Positions 12,302 to 26,200 of a stretch of DNA of 64,000 bases are shown in pieces; within the stretch, counting starts at the first letter, position 1; each line of letters begins with the position of its first letter. Source of the DNA: Primulina eburnea. Its lineage: Eukaryota; Streptophyta; Magnoliopsida; Lamiales; Gesneriaceae. The stretch is from NCBI RefSeq assembly GCF_022965805.1, contig NC_133101.1, positions 2,418,001-2,482,000 of the forward strand. The letters are read 5' to 3'. Made by a program: the position numbers and the translations under genes. Below the pieces are notes generated by a model, which was not told where the DNA came from, did no database searches, and worked only from the letters and a program-made list of their open reading frames with translations.

Positions 12302-12960
12302 CGCACGACGAAACGATCCTTTCCAGATAAGGGGATGAGGTAGCGGCAGGGAGAATGTAAGAGTTAGGAAAGAAGGACAAAAAAAAAGGCGGCACAATGC
12401 ATTTTGAGGATAGCAATATTTTTGGTTCTCACCGTGTTAAGTCTGCACTTCATGCAGAGAGATGTCTGCATTCGTCATGAATTCTTCATACGTCGAGTGT
12501 GCTCACTTTCTTCATTGTTAATGGTTCCACCTCCTCACCACACCTCTTGGAGTCTCGCCCCAGCTCGTTTTAATTTATGGATCTGCTCCGAGGTTGACCA
12601 CAGTGTCGTGTTAAGCATCATATAGGCTGTGAGTAAAACAAAGAACAACTAGACTCTGTGATGCATATCAAATGAATGAATCATTCATCTTTGTACAAGT
12701 GCTTAATTTCACTCTAGTAATGTGCAGAAACCTTATCATATCACTCTTTACAAATCTCAACTTCAGCGAGGAACTAATTTCACTATAAAACTTTTATATA
12801 GCATTATTCAAAATATATCACAACAAAAACTTAAAGCAGAGAATGTATCTAATTTCCAAGCAGAAACACATCTTCACTCCCAATCTCTGGATGTCCACTC
12901 TCACGGTTGACGTACCGAACAATCTGCAAGTACACCTTGGGTATAAACTTATACAGCTTC
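12302..12960. other. Spacer between the hAT element and the RGLG gene
   Basis: No gene supported. The stretch downstream of 13045 on the minus strand probably includes the RGLG 3' UTR. A short frame at 12404-12625 has a hydrophobic start but begins with TTG and has no recognisable content. Confidence 0.4.
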
Positions 12961-13044
12961 GAGTGTTACAAGAATCCTGTTTTCACTAACTTTTAATGTC
13001 AAGAATCCAGTCTTAATTGGCCCTTCAGCCGACAAGCAGTCCCT

Positions 13045-15899
13045 TTAACCAAAAAGTCTAAGCCGTGTGGTTATAGGCTCCCGGCACATGGGACACGAAG
13101 ATAATGAGACACCACAATCCCTGCATGTCTGAAATTTTCCAAAAAAGTGACCGAATGAGAGATGGCTTTCATTCAAATTGTGGTATACATATACATATAT
13201 CCACACACACACACACATAAATTAAGATGAGCGAAAATAGGTGAAAGGTTCTCATACCAAATGCCCACATCCAAAAGCCATGTCTTTCGGATTTGTCAAG
13301 CAGATCGGGCAAACCTTAATATGAAATACAGAGTGTAAAATGAAACATTATGGAGAATGTTAATAACATGATAAAATCTAAACTGAGATAGAAGTTCACT
13401 TGCTCAGTTGATGGTCCTGATTCGATGGGTTCCAATTTTATAGATTCTTGACGTGACTTTATAGCATTGTCATGGTCTATTACTTCACGGGGAGGAGGAA
13501 GAGTTTGTCTCCTACAACCTGCATTATGTTTGCTTCACAAGGGAAAACACAAGAATGGACATAACTTATTTAAGATATATAATATACAGAATAATGAGGT
13601 TATGAACTCTAAAGTCCTTCATTTAAAATTACATTGTTGTCGGCTGTTTAAAATTATTTGAGGGAAGCACAATTAAACTGGATCCAGAAAAATAAAATAA
13701 CAAAATATGGAATCAAAGAACAATTTTTGAAGATACAAACTCATAAAAATTTTGGAGGCTTACTGTTTGTATTGAAGGGTCAATGTTGCTCTATACTGAA
13801 ATGGTATTTCCATGAGAGCAGCAAGAGCAAAAGCTGATTCCTTTTTAGCCGCGTCTGACTCCTCTGACATTATTTTTGTGAAGTTGACAAACTGCGGCAC
13901 CATTTATTAACATTTATGCAATATAAGAAAACTCTATTTCATGTTTGACACAAGTACAGAAGATGATCGACAGTTTTACGGCTGATAATGGATCAACTAG
14001 TGTTAGCACTTTCTTATATTGATGAATACCTGGAAATTATCGAATGCTCGTTGAGGAATGTTGTCATCAAATCCTTGCATTGCATCCCAGGGCCCGTCCC
14101 CCACACCAATTAGAATAATAGAAAGAGGATATTCACTATATAAAAACATGTTATAAGCTAAAGTTAAGAAGATGTATTAGAGCATGCAATAACTTGTTAC
14201 CAAACCATGTTTACCTTGCTGCAACTATAGAGTTGATGGTTTCTTGTTCTTGAGGACTAAATCTTCCGTTTGGTGTATCAGGACTTCTAGTAGACCTAAT
14301 TCCCGATAAAGATGATTTAACAAATGGTGGGGAGCAATGTGTGTATCTAATGTCATTAGCAAGAAAGAAAAAGGGAAATGAACCTGTCCATCTGCAATGA
14401 TAACGAGGACATGGTACTGAAAATTACTTTTCTCCACCATATCAATAGCAGCATCGATTACGGGTGCAAATGATGTTGGACCTATTTGTCAAGTAGTCAA
14501 AACGAGAACAAATATTGTCTATTTTCACATGGAATGACAGGTCATACTTTTCTAAATTCATGGTAAAATATGTATATTATGTTCTGATATTAGCTAGTGA
14601 TTATTGTTAATTGCCATAAATATTACGTGATGCACACTAATTGTTAGAAAGGTGCATAAATAATTCAATTCGATTGATCAATCTTCAGGCCTCAGGGCAG
14701 AAGTTTTGAAGTTATGAAAAAATATTTTATGGTCTAGAGAATATTCGGATATCCAATAATGTAAGAAAAAACATTTGCATCAAGAAATATTTTAATATAG
14801 ATACTAGCAAGACGGAACAACCAAGTTTATCTAATTCTGAAATTTCAAATAAAAAATTAGAACATCACCACGAGTTTATATCTAAATCACCACGAGTTGC
14901 TAAGATTTGGAACTTACACAGAATTAAATAATTTATCCCTCGACAGCATCAGATAAAAAGTTCGACCATATTCTTTAAACAAACATCACAACATAGTGAA
15001 TAGGTAGGTACCTGATAACTTCAAATACGGAAGAATTTCTTTATATCGCGCAAGAACTTCCTCAAACCCGTTACAAGGTCGATGGTCAGGGTAAAAGCTA
15101 AATGCGTATCGATCGTGCGTTGTAGCTAGTAAGAAAAAAACATGCTTCTGCTTATAAATATAGTTACAAAAACAGTATCTCTATTACCAACAATGAAGAA
15201 AAAAGAAATGAAAGGAAAACTAACCATCGCCAAATCCAAAACAAGGTATCAAATTATCCTCATCGAAGGAAGATAGAGTTCGTCCAATGATAGAAATGGC
15301 TTGCTCATAAGGATTTTGTGAGGTATGAATCGAATGGAGGCTTCTCCTGTTGAATGAATACTTCCCTAAAACCATGGTTAAATTAAAAGATTATTTTCTT
15401 CGCTAACAAAGCACTGAAAAAAGAAGCATCTTTTATCTGAATATCTGTCAACCTGTCCATTCATTGCTCTTCGTAAAATCAATGCCAAGAATTAAATTGG
15501 ATGATTCCAGGCCAGCCTCTCTTAACGCATCTATAACCTGGAAACATGGCAAACAAATGTAATTTTAGACTTTCAAACGAACTCTCGGGATCATAAGGCA
15601 TGGTGGAAAATAATCACGTTCAATTTCAAGACTAGCAACATGGAAAAAAGATCCACCTCTTTCAAAGAGTTGAAATTATCACATATGGATGAAGGATGTT
15701 GTTTCTTTGTGTTGTTAGCATTAACCGAAGCTCCAGAATGTGTCGGATGATGATGCGAATAAGTTGTGTCTGTTGAACTTTGAGTGTGTTCAGAAGATCG
15801 AGGTTGATGGTCGGTATCAACAGGGTAATCTTCATGCACATTCAATTGACGTGTAAAAGTTTCATACGGTTCATCAGGTGATGATTCACTGTTACCCAT
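13045..15899 (-). CDS. RGLG-type E3 ubiquitin ligase (copine/VWA + RING), with apparent frameshift
   Basis: Eleven coding exons on the minus strand: 15657-15899, 15453-15537, 15225-15365, 15012-15125, 14384-14481, about 14216-14295, 14030-14135, 13764-13891, 13400-13511, 13258-13314, 13045-13128. The start MGNSESS carries an N-terminal Gly suited to myristoylation. The copine/VWA domain follows ([46 protein letters not shown]). The C-terminal RING is CPICL...CGH...CRDC...CPMC. Expected length is about 415 residues. RGLG proteins are membrane-associated E3 ligases in Lys63-linked ubiquitination, auxin/apical dominance and drought responses. Oddity: splicing exon 5 to exon 6 at the only good sites gives V-Y-stop, because exon 6 carries one extra base near 14292-14295. 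All other junctions are in frame. It is either a recent lesion or a sequence error. Confidence 0.85.
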
Positions 15900-17200
15900 A
15901 TAGTGGGGCTATTATCCCTACTTCCCTGATAACTCTGCATAAATGAAATTACAAAGGCATGCGAAGAGCTGCTTGATTAGTCTCAACTGGGAATAAAAAA
16001 GATTTGATATGTCAAACAAAAAAATATTGCACCCCAGCCCAATTCATATCTTTCTACCTTCAATTATGGCAAGCAACAAAATGTTATTGATTGTAAAGAA
16101 GGAAAAAAGCACATGGTTGGAACTTGGACCAAATAGAAACCTATGAGAAACTTACATCCTACATTTCGTTAAATTTAAATTGTATACGTGAAAACTATAT
16201 GGGCTTGGCAGCTGTATCTTTGCAACTGTTAGGTCTCTCAGCTGTATCTGAAGATACAGCAGCATATACTACAACCTACACGAACTATAGGCAGTCCATT
16301 CAACTCCAAAGAAAGAGGTAAAAGGTTCCACCAAGAAAGTTCAAAGAGATTCTACAAAAAGGGAGTTGAAAGCAATGATTCGTTGTGTCGTACATTGAAT
16401 AAAAAAGAAGTTAGAACGTCATTAAAGAGATTTTGATGAATGTATATTCTACTCTATAAGCCACATGAGGATCAACATGTTCCAACTGCTTTGAAATCAC
16501 CCAAAACTATGAAACAAAATCCCACAACTATTTTTTTCTATAACCGGTTCAAAAGTAAGCAGAAAAAAGGAAAACAAAAAAACAAAAAAATCAAATTAAC
16601 TATTTTTATTTAGCCTCCACAAACAAATCAATCATGAAAGAGATAACAAGAACTAATAAACAGAAAAAATAAATAAATAAATCCCCTCCACCTTCAGTCT
16701 TAACTTTAAAGTTACTTCCTTTTACTTTTGCTCCATCTCCTTTCCTTTCTACCAAATTCCAGAACTTTATACCTCAAAGTACATAATTCAACATAGCAGC
16801 CACTCAAAGAACCAAGAAAGTTCGATTCAATTTATTAGGCACAAACTCTTGTTTCAATTACATGAGAAAACAAATATTTCCCACCCCTCGCAAAAGGAAA
16901 CCAGAATTCAAGGATCCCATTTCATATTTCAAGAAAGTTTATAATATCCCCCATACATCGAACGGGAAGAGCCCATCAAATATTCCATTTACAAATATTT
17001 ACCATAAAAAAAAGTTAACAGCACAAATAATTGAACCTCTCAAGCTGCAAATTCAGAAAACACTGGCCCTCACTTAAAGCACAATCATTTGAACAGGAAA
17101 TCAGATATACAAGCATGAAGTAACACACAGGAAAAAGGGAGAGACGCGATCACCTCCAAGATTTGAGATATTGACTTGCAGGTTTTATGGGTCTTTTCTG
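15900..17200 (-). other. Probable 5' UTR, leader intron and promoter of the RGLG gene
   Basis: Upstream of the ATG at 15899 the minus strand has an acceptor-like TGCAG about 40 bases away, which suggests an intron in the 5' leader, common in this family. The rest is A-rich, with no coding content I recognise. Confidence 0.3.
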
Positions 17201-17529
17201 CTAATCCGTTTGTAAAATTAAGAAATGTCAAAACTTTTAACAGGAGAGCGGCTTACGTTTAATAGTTTGGCAGAGTGGACCAAGAAGCCAATTGCCTCAC
17301 GTTTTATAGTTTGGCCGAGTCGACCAAGAAGCCAATTGAGGCAATGGTCAATTACAATGTATGTACGTATCAATTAATATTTGAGACCGAATATACCGTC
17401 AATATAATTATTAATGTGATTATTTCAATTAGATCGAGCGAGGTTTATTCATTTAATAGATTTTATGATTTTTTTTAATGAGATAAATTTGATAGATTTT
17501 TATTGACTTTTTTAAAAATAGTATGTCTT

Positions 17530-17690
17530 TTGTGAGACAGTCTCACAGATTTTTATTCACAAGACCGGTCAATCGTGTCATTATTTACAATAAAAAATAA
17601 TATTTTGACATACAAGTAATATTTTTCATGGGTAACTCAACTAAAATATATGATCACAAAATTGACATGAAATACTGTCTCATAAGAGTT
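17530..17690. repeat. GAGACGG dispersed repeat, degenerate copy A
   Basis: TGTGAGACAGTCTCACAGAT start, internal GGTCAA..., ATTTTTCATGGGTAACTCAA and an end with ACTGTCTCATAAGAG. Same order of blocks as the cleaner copy at 33751, with many substitutions. Confidence 0.65.
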
Positions 17691-20600
17691 CTTCTGTTTA
17701 TATGATATCACAATTTTACGATAAGATTTTTACATATTTTTGTAAAAAAATTCTATAGAAATATGATAGTAAGAAATTAATTGAAAATTCTAAAAAAATC
17801 AAAAAAAAAAAAATCAATTTTTAATCAAAAAGTTAATTAAAATTTTAAATTTTATTTATTAAAAAAAATATTATTACTTACAGTTCGATGAGTCAATAAT
17901 ATTTTATTATTTTCTTATATTTAGTGTAATAATTTTATTAAAAAATTCATAATTATAATTTAAACTTTATAGAATTTCAAAACTAGAAGTCATAAAATAA
18001 AGAAATAAAATTTAATTTTCAAATAACAAAGAAAATAAATTCTTTTATCAAAATTATACCATAATTTTGATAAAAATAAATTATAGCTTAAAATCTTAAT
18101 TTTTATTTTATTTATTTTATCAAGTTGTTTTGAGATTATTCATTTATTAATAATCAAATGATATTTTATTTTTTTGGATCATTTTTTAACCTGAAAGGCA
18201 AAAAAAGAAAAGGTTGAAATCCACATATCTGATACAAGAAAAAACCTTACCGATAGCATAGCTCCCTAGCCTCAAAGAGATAGATACGTAACTCTTTTTT
18301 CGTAAAAAAAAAATAATAATAATTAGATAGTGCTAACTGCTACGATACATTCCGAAATATTGTAAAGGTAAATAGCTCTTTTTGGGTTTATTTCATCTTA
18401 TTTATGTGGACATTATCCTCATGATAAGATGGATGATCAAGATTTACCCATGCATATATATGACCCATTTTTTTTTTTTGAAATTGTATGTGTGTCAAGA
18501 TCTTATCCGTTGAAATGAAGTAAAGATAATACTCACAGAGATAAGATGTCAGCTACACTTTTTTGTCCCTTTTTCTATGTCTATCTGAGGACCTCTGTCA
18601 ATGTTTTGGTATGTTCAAACTTGCCTTTTGCTTCTTTTTTTTTAAAAAAAATTTCGCCTTTTTCAGTTGGAAACATCACCTATCCCATTCTATGATATTG
18701 AGAATCAAGAGGTCGTACCCGTCCAATCATAAAGAATCTACAGTTCCCACAGTGGTACTGAGGTAGAAAGTTACAAGGCTTTTCATTGTTTACTGTGATA
18801 CAAGAAATAGTTAAATAAGTAAGACCGTTTTAGGGAAGTTAGTAATCTACTATATCACGCCCATTGAAAGGAGTCATGTCGTCTTAGTCTAAGATAGCGT
18901 GAGTTGCTAGTTTTTATAATTATTTAAAAAAATTATAGTTAGATTGCGCGATTTGATTTTTTTTAATTTGACTACCTAAATTATTAAGAAAAAATAATTA
19001 AAATTGGTGTGACATAGTGATGGAATGTATCACGATCCGTACAAATCACGTCCTGCGAAACCAATTACCACATCCTGCTAAATAATGTGTTTTTGACCGA
19101 ATATTGAAATTTTGCTTTTATATAATTGATGAACGTCTTGATTGAACATTTACCATCATATCATCATTCTTCGTTGGTCTGGATATAAATTTTGAAATGT
19201 ATCATTCATTTTGTTTTATCGTTCTTCGAATAATTTCAATATGAATTTAAGAGTGATGTATGAATTGAAGTGGTGAGAAACAATTAAACATGTATTTTTT
19301 TTTGGTGTTCGAACAAGTAAAATATATTTAATTATTGGAGCAGCTCAATATCAGTCTCCACTTCAACATATGAGGTAGTTATGCTCTCAATTAAGTTTGT
19401 CTTTCAAGACTGATCGAAATCGATAATCTATTTATTTATGAATATATTTTTGCAGATAAAATATTGCTTTTTAACTTCTATTTGAGGTAAATATTAATAT
19501 AAATTCCATGAATTAATATTTGAGTATGAATTATGATATTAATTATTATCTTACATACTGAAATTATTACATAACTGATTTTGCAATATTTACAAAAATA
19601 ATAATAACTAAAAAAACACGTAATGATTAAATTGCAAAAATAAAAAAACTAACATATTAAAATATTCTAATATAAATAATAATTTCATTTATAAATTTAA
19701 TATTAACATAAATAATTTTTCTTAGTATACATACCTTATATTGAAGATGAAACAAAAATTTACTGGCAAAACCAAAAAGCTTAAAATTAATTAAAAATTT
19801 CCTTGAAGTTATGAAACATATTAATTCAAAATTTTACGGGAATTTTACGAGTGAAGAGATTAATGAAAAGAAAAATGATGAAAAATGCATATTTTTCGAA
19901 TTTATAGAGAAACAGAGTTGCACATGAGATTTAATAATATCCCAAAATAATTATTTAGGAGGTTTGTAAAGGATTTTACAAAAATAATTTCCTTGAAATT
20001 ATGAAACAGATTAATCCACGTTCTACGTTCCTCGGTGGTAGTGACCGAGACGTACAACTTCAACTGAAGTAACTTGCCTTTACAAAAATAAAAAAAATTT
20101 TGCAAGTGAGTTGGCTTGACTTGAACGATATTATCACGCCTACTCAATTGACGCGATACTTTAGTTTCGTAAATACTTTCATTTTTACTTTATTTTATTA
20201 AATTATTAAAATAATTATTAAAAAATGTTCCAATGTTATAGGTTCACTTTAATTACAGAAAAAAAAATGTTCCAATGTTATAGGGAAATCAATTTTAAAA
20301 TTCAAAAATTTTGATGATATTAAAATAATAAATTATTAAATGATCAATCAGGAAAAAAAAATGAAAAATTTGAAAAAAAAAAAAAAGAAAATGAATATAT
20401 AAATATATTTTGAAAATTATAGAAAATGATAAAGATAAACCGAGATGAGAGAAGAAGAGAAGTGAAGAAAATAAAATAGAATAGAATAAAAGAGAGGTGA
20501 TGTGAGATGAAATGAGAAAGAGACAAAGAGTTTGTGTATAAGTTAAAAGTTTTATAAATCTTAAAAATCCATTCGAATCTTTGGATTTAAAATCAAATAT

Positions 20601-20936
20601 AATTTTTGATAATTTATAGTTGTATTTTAAGATTTATTGTTTGTATGTTAATGAATTTCATAAAGTTACTAAAAGTCTGCTGAAAGTTTGAATAGATCTA
20701 GAATTTTTATAGAGTTTTTAAAATTTTATGTTGGATACCACTTGATTTTCTTAACTTTGAATATTACTAGTCTTTTATAGAGTATGCAAAAGTCTTGATT
20801 GAATATCTCTGGACTTTTAAAATCTACAAAAGTCATTACAAATTATCAAATCTCCTACAATAAATACATCCCCCTGAGTTACGTACATGTAATGGTTGGA
20901 TAACGAATCTTCAATCCTAAAATAAATAAGAGTAGA

Positions 20937-21075
20937 TATTTTGTGAGACAATATCACAGATATTTATTCATGAGACACTCGACCTTATCCATAATTAAAA
21001 TAAAAAGTAATATTTTTTTATGAATAACTCAAATAGAATATACGTCCTAAAAATTGCCACATGAGACCATTTTAC
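20937..21075. repeat. GAGACGG dispersed repeat, degenerate copy B
   Basis: TTGTGAGACAATATCACAGA, then TGAGACAC...CGACC, AAAAAGTAATATTTTTTTAT, ATGAATAACTCAA and ATGAGACC. The block order matches the other family members. Confidence 0.6.
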
Positions 21076-21495
21076 ATGAATTTTTGTGAATAAAAAATAC
21101 TAATAAATCTTGACATGCACTCACGTAGAGAATAAATTATAATATATAGTATAATTTTATATATAACAAAATATTTTGTAAATATAATGAAGTTAACGTA
21201 ATTATATAGTATAATTTTATATATAGCAAAATATTGTGTAAATATAATGAGGTCAACATATTTTTTTGTTTAAGGTTAATGTTAGAATTTTTTTAATTTA
21301 ATTTTTTTTAAAAAAATATCAATGACATTACGGGAAATGGTATTTGACTCAATTAGTTGGTATTATGGTCCAATCTTTTATAATATAGTATTGATTTTAG
21401 TTAATCAATAGATTAATTAATATATTTGATTCTCGTTAGCAATAACAATAATCATCTAAAAATAAAAATATATAAATAAATAATTTATATGGCAT

Positions 21496-21650
<155 letters not shown>

Positions 21651-21759
21651 GGACGGAACAAATATTTAAGGAAAGCACAAAAGTTGGCAATAAACAGCCA
21701 CCAAACTCCGTGCAATTTTGAAACCAGCGGCCGAGCCCCACATAACCCACCTGGCAAAC

Positions 21760-21770
21760 TCTATATATAT
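21760..21770 (+). promoter_or_regulatory. Putative TATA box of the HDA19-like gene
   Basis: CTATATATAT follows the microsatellite. A donor-like CTCAG|GTACCC at 21848 would start a 1.4 kb leader intron ending at the acceptor CTGCAG (23263-23268), just before the ATG at 23276. Long 5' leader introns are common in plant housekeeping genes. Confidence 0.4.
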
Positions 21771-23275
21771 GAGCAGAACAAATTCTGAGAAAATTCGTAA
21801 AAAAACCCTTGCACAGAAATCTGAGGTGACGGCAACTTTCTTCCTCAGGTACCCTCTGTTCCATCTTCTCTGTCGCTTTCATCTCATGAATTTCAGATTT
21901 TTTTGTTTGATTTCACTTCCCCAAGTGCAGCAGAAATGGGTTCACACTTATTTTTTTGGTTTACTTCATTGGAAAGGAAGAATCTGATTCTTGTGAATTT
22001 CGGTTAAGAATTGAGATAAGACCAATGCTGCATTTGGGGGGCACCCAATTCGGGGAAAAGTGAGCCCATCAAATAAAAGTTGAATTTTTTTGAAGTTTTT
22101 TGTGGAATTCGATCGGAGGATTCGAGTTCTCTTTCTCCTGCATGCGCATGCAAGTGTTGATTGTTTCATGCATGAGTGGTTTGATTTCGTGTTTTAGTTA
22201 GCGGTAACTTTCGCGCAAGACTTTTGATCATCGTTCTATGTTTTATACTTCGTCAGGAGGTTTTTCGATGTTGGTCTGAGTTTTTTTCGATTATTTTGTG
22301 TATGTTTGTGAATAAATCCTTCCTCCTCTCTGGGTTTGTTTCAGATTTTTTTGTTTTGGTGATTGAGACATTTGACGACTTTTTGGTTTTATTATATTTT
22401 CACTTGCTAAATCCGAACAAACAACACATACTTTAGGTGTTCATTTAAAGGAAGTTCTCTGGTAGGGTATCTAACTATTAATGATCCCGAGATTGGTTTA
22501 AGTGAAATTCTGGCCTATGTTTCCCATGAAAAGTTAGTAAGATGATAGATGGAAGACCGTTTATTTTTCATTAAACTTGTATGATCTTGGAAAATTAATT
22601 CGTGGGGAAGAATTATGGACTGATTTGTCATTCGGAAGCTCTTTTCCTAATGAGCCAAATAGAACACTCTTAACGAATTTAACAAGTGGAGGCGTTTTTC
22701 GGAAAACACAAGCTTGATTGAAAGAGTAACTATAATTGCCCCTTGTCGATTCGTAAATTAATGAAAGCGATCAAATTGACAGTATCTGTTATATTTCACA
22801 ACCGTATAACGGTATAAGAAGCACTTAGCAAGTTGGAGACGAATGGTTGAGACGCAAACTGACACGTGTTTTAATCTGAAAATTCATAACCAAACTTGTT
22901 TAGAACACATAGCACGATAGACTTGCTTTATCATTTCTATTTGTTGAGATTTTAATAACATTACAATCACTAATAGCCTCCCAAAAGTTGCCTACATCTG
23001 AGAAGTACAATAAGAGAAACACATGAATGAATCTTTTAAAATTTATAGCGTGTGACGGAAGGTTCAATGATAGAATCTTAAGTAAAAAACCAGTTCCATT
23101 TCTAGACAAATTATTGTTGATGTCGCATTTTCGACAGGTTTGGCAACTTTTGGTTTTGAGACGTAATGAATAACTGGAATCTCATTCCTTTTGCTTCGCT
23201 TACTTTACCTCCTGTTTTTAGTTCCTTCAAACTGAGAGTTGCCTTTGCATGTTCTTTGAATCTGCAGATTAGGAA

Positions 23276-26200
23276 ATGGATACTGGAGGTAATTCTTTAG
23301 CATCTGGAGCAGATGGGTCCAAGAGAAAAGTGTGCTATTTTTATGAGCCAGAAGTGGGAAATTACTATTATGGGCAAGGTCACCCAATGAAACCTCATAG
23401 AGTTCGGATGACTCACTCTCTTCTTGTCCATTATGGGCTACTTCAGCACATGCATGTTTTGAAGCCTAATCCTGCTCGAGAGAAAGATCTCTGCAGGTTT
23501 CATGCTGATGATTATATCTCATTCTTGAAACGGGTCACCCCAGATGCACAGCAAGACCTAGCCAGGCAGCTGAAGAGATTTAATGTTGGGGAAGATTGCC
23601 CTGTTTTTGACGGTCTTTACAACTTTTGTCAAACTTATGCTGGAGGATCCATTGGAGGAGCAGTGAAATTAAATCATGGACATTGTGACATTGCTGTGAA
23701 TTGGGCTGGTGGCTTACATCATGCAAAAAAATGCGAGGCTTCTGGATTCTGCTATGTGAATGATATTGTTCTGGCAATTTTAGAACTCCTCAAAACTCAT
23801 GAGGTACACCCACTCAGTTTCTGTTATTAATATTACACTTGATGAGGAGGACTGTTCATACTTAAAATTGCTAATATATCTGTATCACTTGCTGTTTGTT
23901 GGATAAGTGGAATATGTGAAGGCAAAACCAAGCTGCTCATGTTTCTCGGACACAACTAAAACTAAATTTTAAAATTCGGAATGTACCTACATTTTGGTGA
24001 TAAAAGTGAGAGAATGTATTGGAAACATTAAGAAGTTTGAGAATCAGGACATGATCTTGATCATAAATTATGCAACACGTTTGAAGTTGCTATTCTTATT
24101 ATGGTTAGATCTGTTTATGTTATTTGCCTTTCGTGATGATTGGCTAAAACATTTGATAAGAGAGGTCTGAAAAATTGATACCAATTGAACTTGACATGAT
24201 TCTTAACATATGTGAAATACTTGCCATGAAATAAGCCATTACAAAATTTAATTTTTTATATAAGACAGTGATTTCCCCGTGCAGCATTGATCTCATTATG
24301 TTTTTTAATCTTCTTAACCGCTGTTTTTTAATATTTCAGCTTTTGTTAATGTTTTCATTACATTATTTTTTAATATCTTTCAAATTCCTTGGTCATTTAA
24401 TATATTTTATCACTGCAGCGTGTTTTATACGTGGACATCGATATTCACCATGGTGATGGGGTTGAAGAGGCTTTTTATCTCACTGACAGGGTCATGACTG
24501 TTTCATTTCATAAGTTCGGAGATTATTTCCCTGGTACTGGAGACATACGAGATATTGGATATGCAAAGGGGAAATATTATGCTCTTAACGTTCCATTAGA
24601 TGATGGAATTGATGATGAAAGCTATCAATCCTTGTTTAAGCCAATAGTTAGTAAGGTGATGGAAGTTTTTCGGCCAGGGGCAGTTGTCTTACAATGTGGA
24701 GCTGACTCCCTATCTGGGGATAGGTTAGGCTGCTTCAATCTTACAGTTAAAGGTCATGCAGAGTGCGTCAGGTTTATGCGATCATTTAACGTGCCACTTC
24801 TTTTGCTTGGGGGAGGTGGCTATACAATTCGTAATGTTGCTCGTTGCTGGTGCTATGAGGTACACCATGCGTATTAAGTTTCCACGGTCTATAATGTTTG
24901 TTAATAGACAAACTTTTACAGGTATGCGGAGAATGTAATTCTAAAACCAGATTTCATCTCGGCGGATATACATTTTGTCTTATTTTTATGATATAAATCA
25001 TGTGAACATAATAAGACCATCATTGTAAAATTGACCATATGTTTAGAAGCCAATTTGTTCATATTTGTGTTGTTTCTAGATTTATTCCTCAATTATTGTT
25101 ATTCTGAATCATATTTCTTTTCCATGTACAGTGCTTTCTTTGGCTGAAATGTAGAGTTAAAGAAGTTCCGTTTGTTGTTTTGATGTTCTTATTATACGTT
25201 TTTATTTCATGAGCAGACAGGAGTGGCACTTGGAATTGAGCTTGATGACAAGATGCCTCAGCATGAATATATAGAGTACTTTGGCCCTGACTACACTCTT
25301 CATGTTTCTCCTAGTAACATGGAAAACAAAAATACTCAGGATTTGTTGGATGCAATAAGAGCAAAGCTTCTTGATAATATCTCAAAACTCCAACATGCAC
25401 CTAGCGTACAGTTCCAAGAAAGGCCACCTGACACCGAACTTCCAGAGGTTGGTTTTTGTAACTGTCTACTTGTTCAGTTATAAGCATCTTTTACAAAACA
25501 CTTGACTTCTTGTAGAACTTATTCCCATATTAAAATCTGTTTATTTTCTTTAGTCGGTATCTTGTATTTCATAACTTCCCCACCAAAGTAATTTTCAAGA
25601 AGAATACCCAATCTTAAGTTTGTCGTATCCACAACAAGAGGTGATGTGATGATGCTAGTTCATACAAATGCATTGTGTATAGGAGGATGAAGAAGAAGCT
25701 GATAAAGATGAAAGGAAAGATTCCGAATCTGATGTTAATGCTGTTTGTGAACGGTATACTTTTATCTTCTCCACTTCTTTTCTATTCCACATCCTATTTA
25801 TTTGAATATTTCTTGCAACAATCATCATTATATCCATACAGTGAGTCATTGCCTGACAGAGCGAGACAGGAATTTGTTGAATACGAGGCAAAAGATAAGG
25901 TATCTTTCATTTAACTCTATTTTTATGTGCGATATTTTCTTCTTCTGATATAATCATGCTAGTAGCATTACCTTACAAATTGATAAGACGTAGCCAAAGG
26001 CATATGCCAAATCGATTGCAACTATGAAATCTGCCTGATTTTGTTTAGCAACATATACTCATGAGTGATGTGTCATTTTGTTTGATGTAGAGACTCTATA
26101 TATTTAGTTTGTCCACCAGTGGACAAAGGCCACCCACCCCACACACGAAAAAAGAAAAAGAAATCTCCAAGATAGTTTTGTGAAGTTTTCATGGGGGTGA

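Larger units (their letters stand above)
17200..21480. other. AT-rich intergenic region
   Basis: No gene supported. It contains degenerate copies of the GAGACGG repeat (17530-17690, 20937-21075) and an imperfect tandem duplication of about 60 bases (21137-21260) with 'TATAGTATAATTTTATATAT' in each copy. Confidence 0.5.

Noticed and set aside
12404..12625. Possible small secreted peptide (hydrophobic start)
   Set aside because: The frame begins at TTG, not ATG, has no cysteine pattern or family match and abuts transposon debris.
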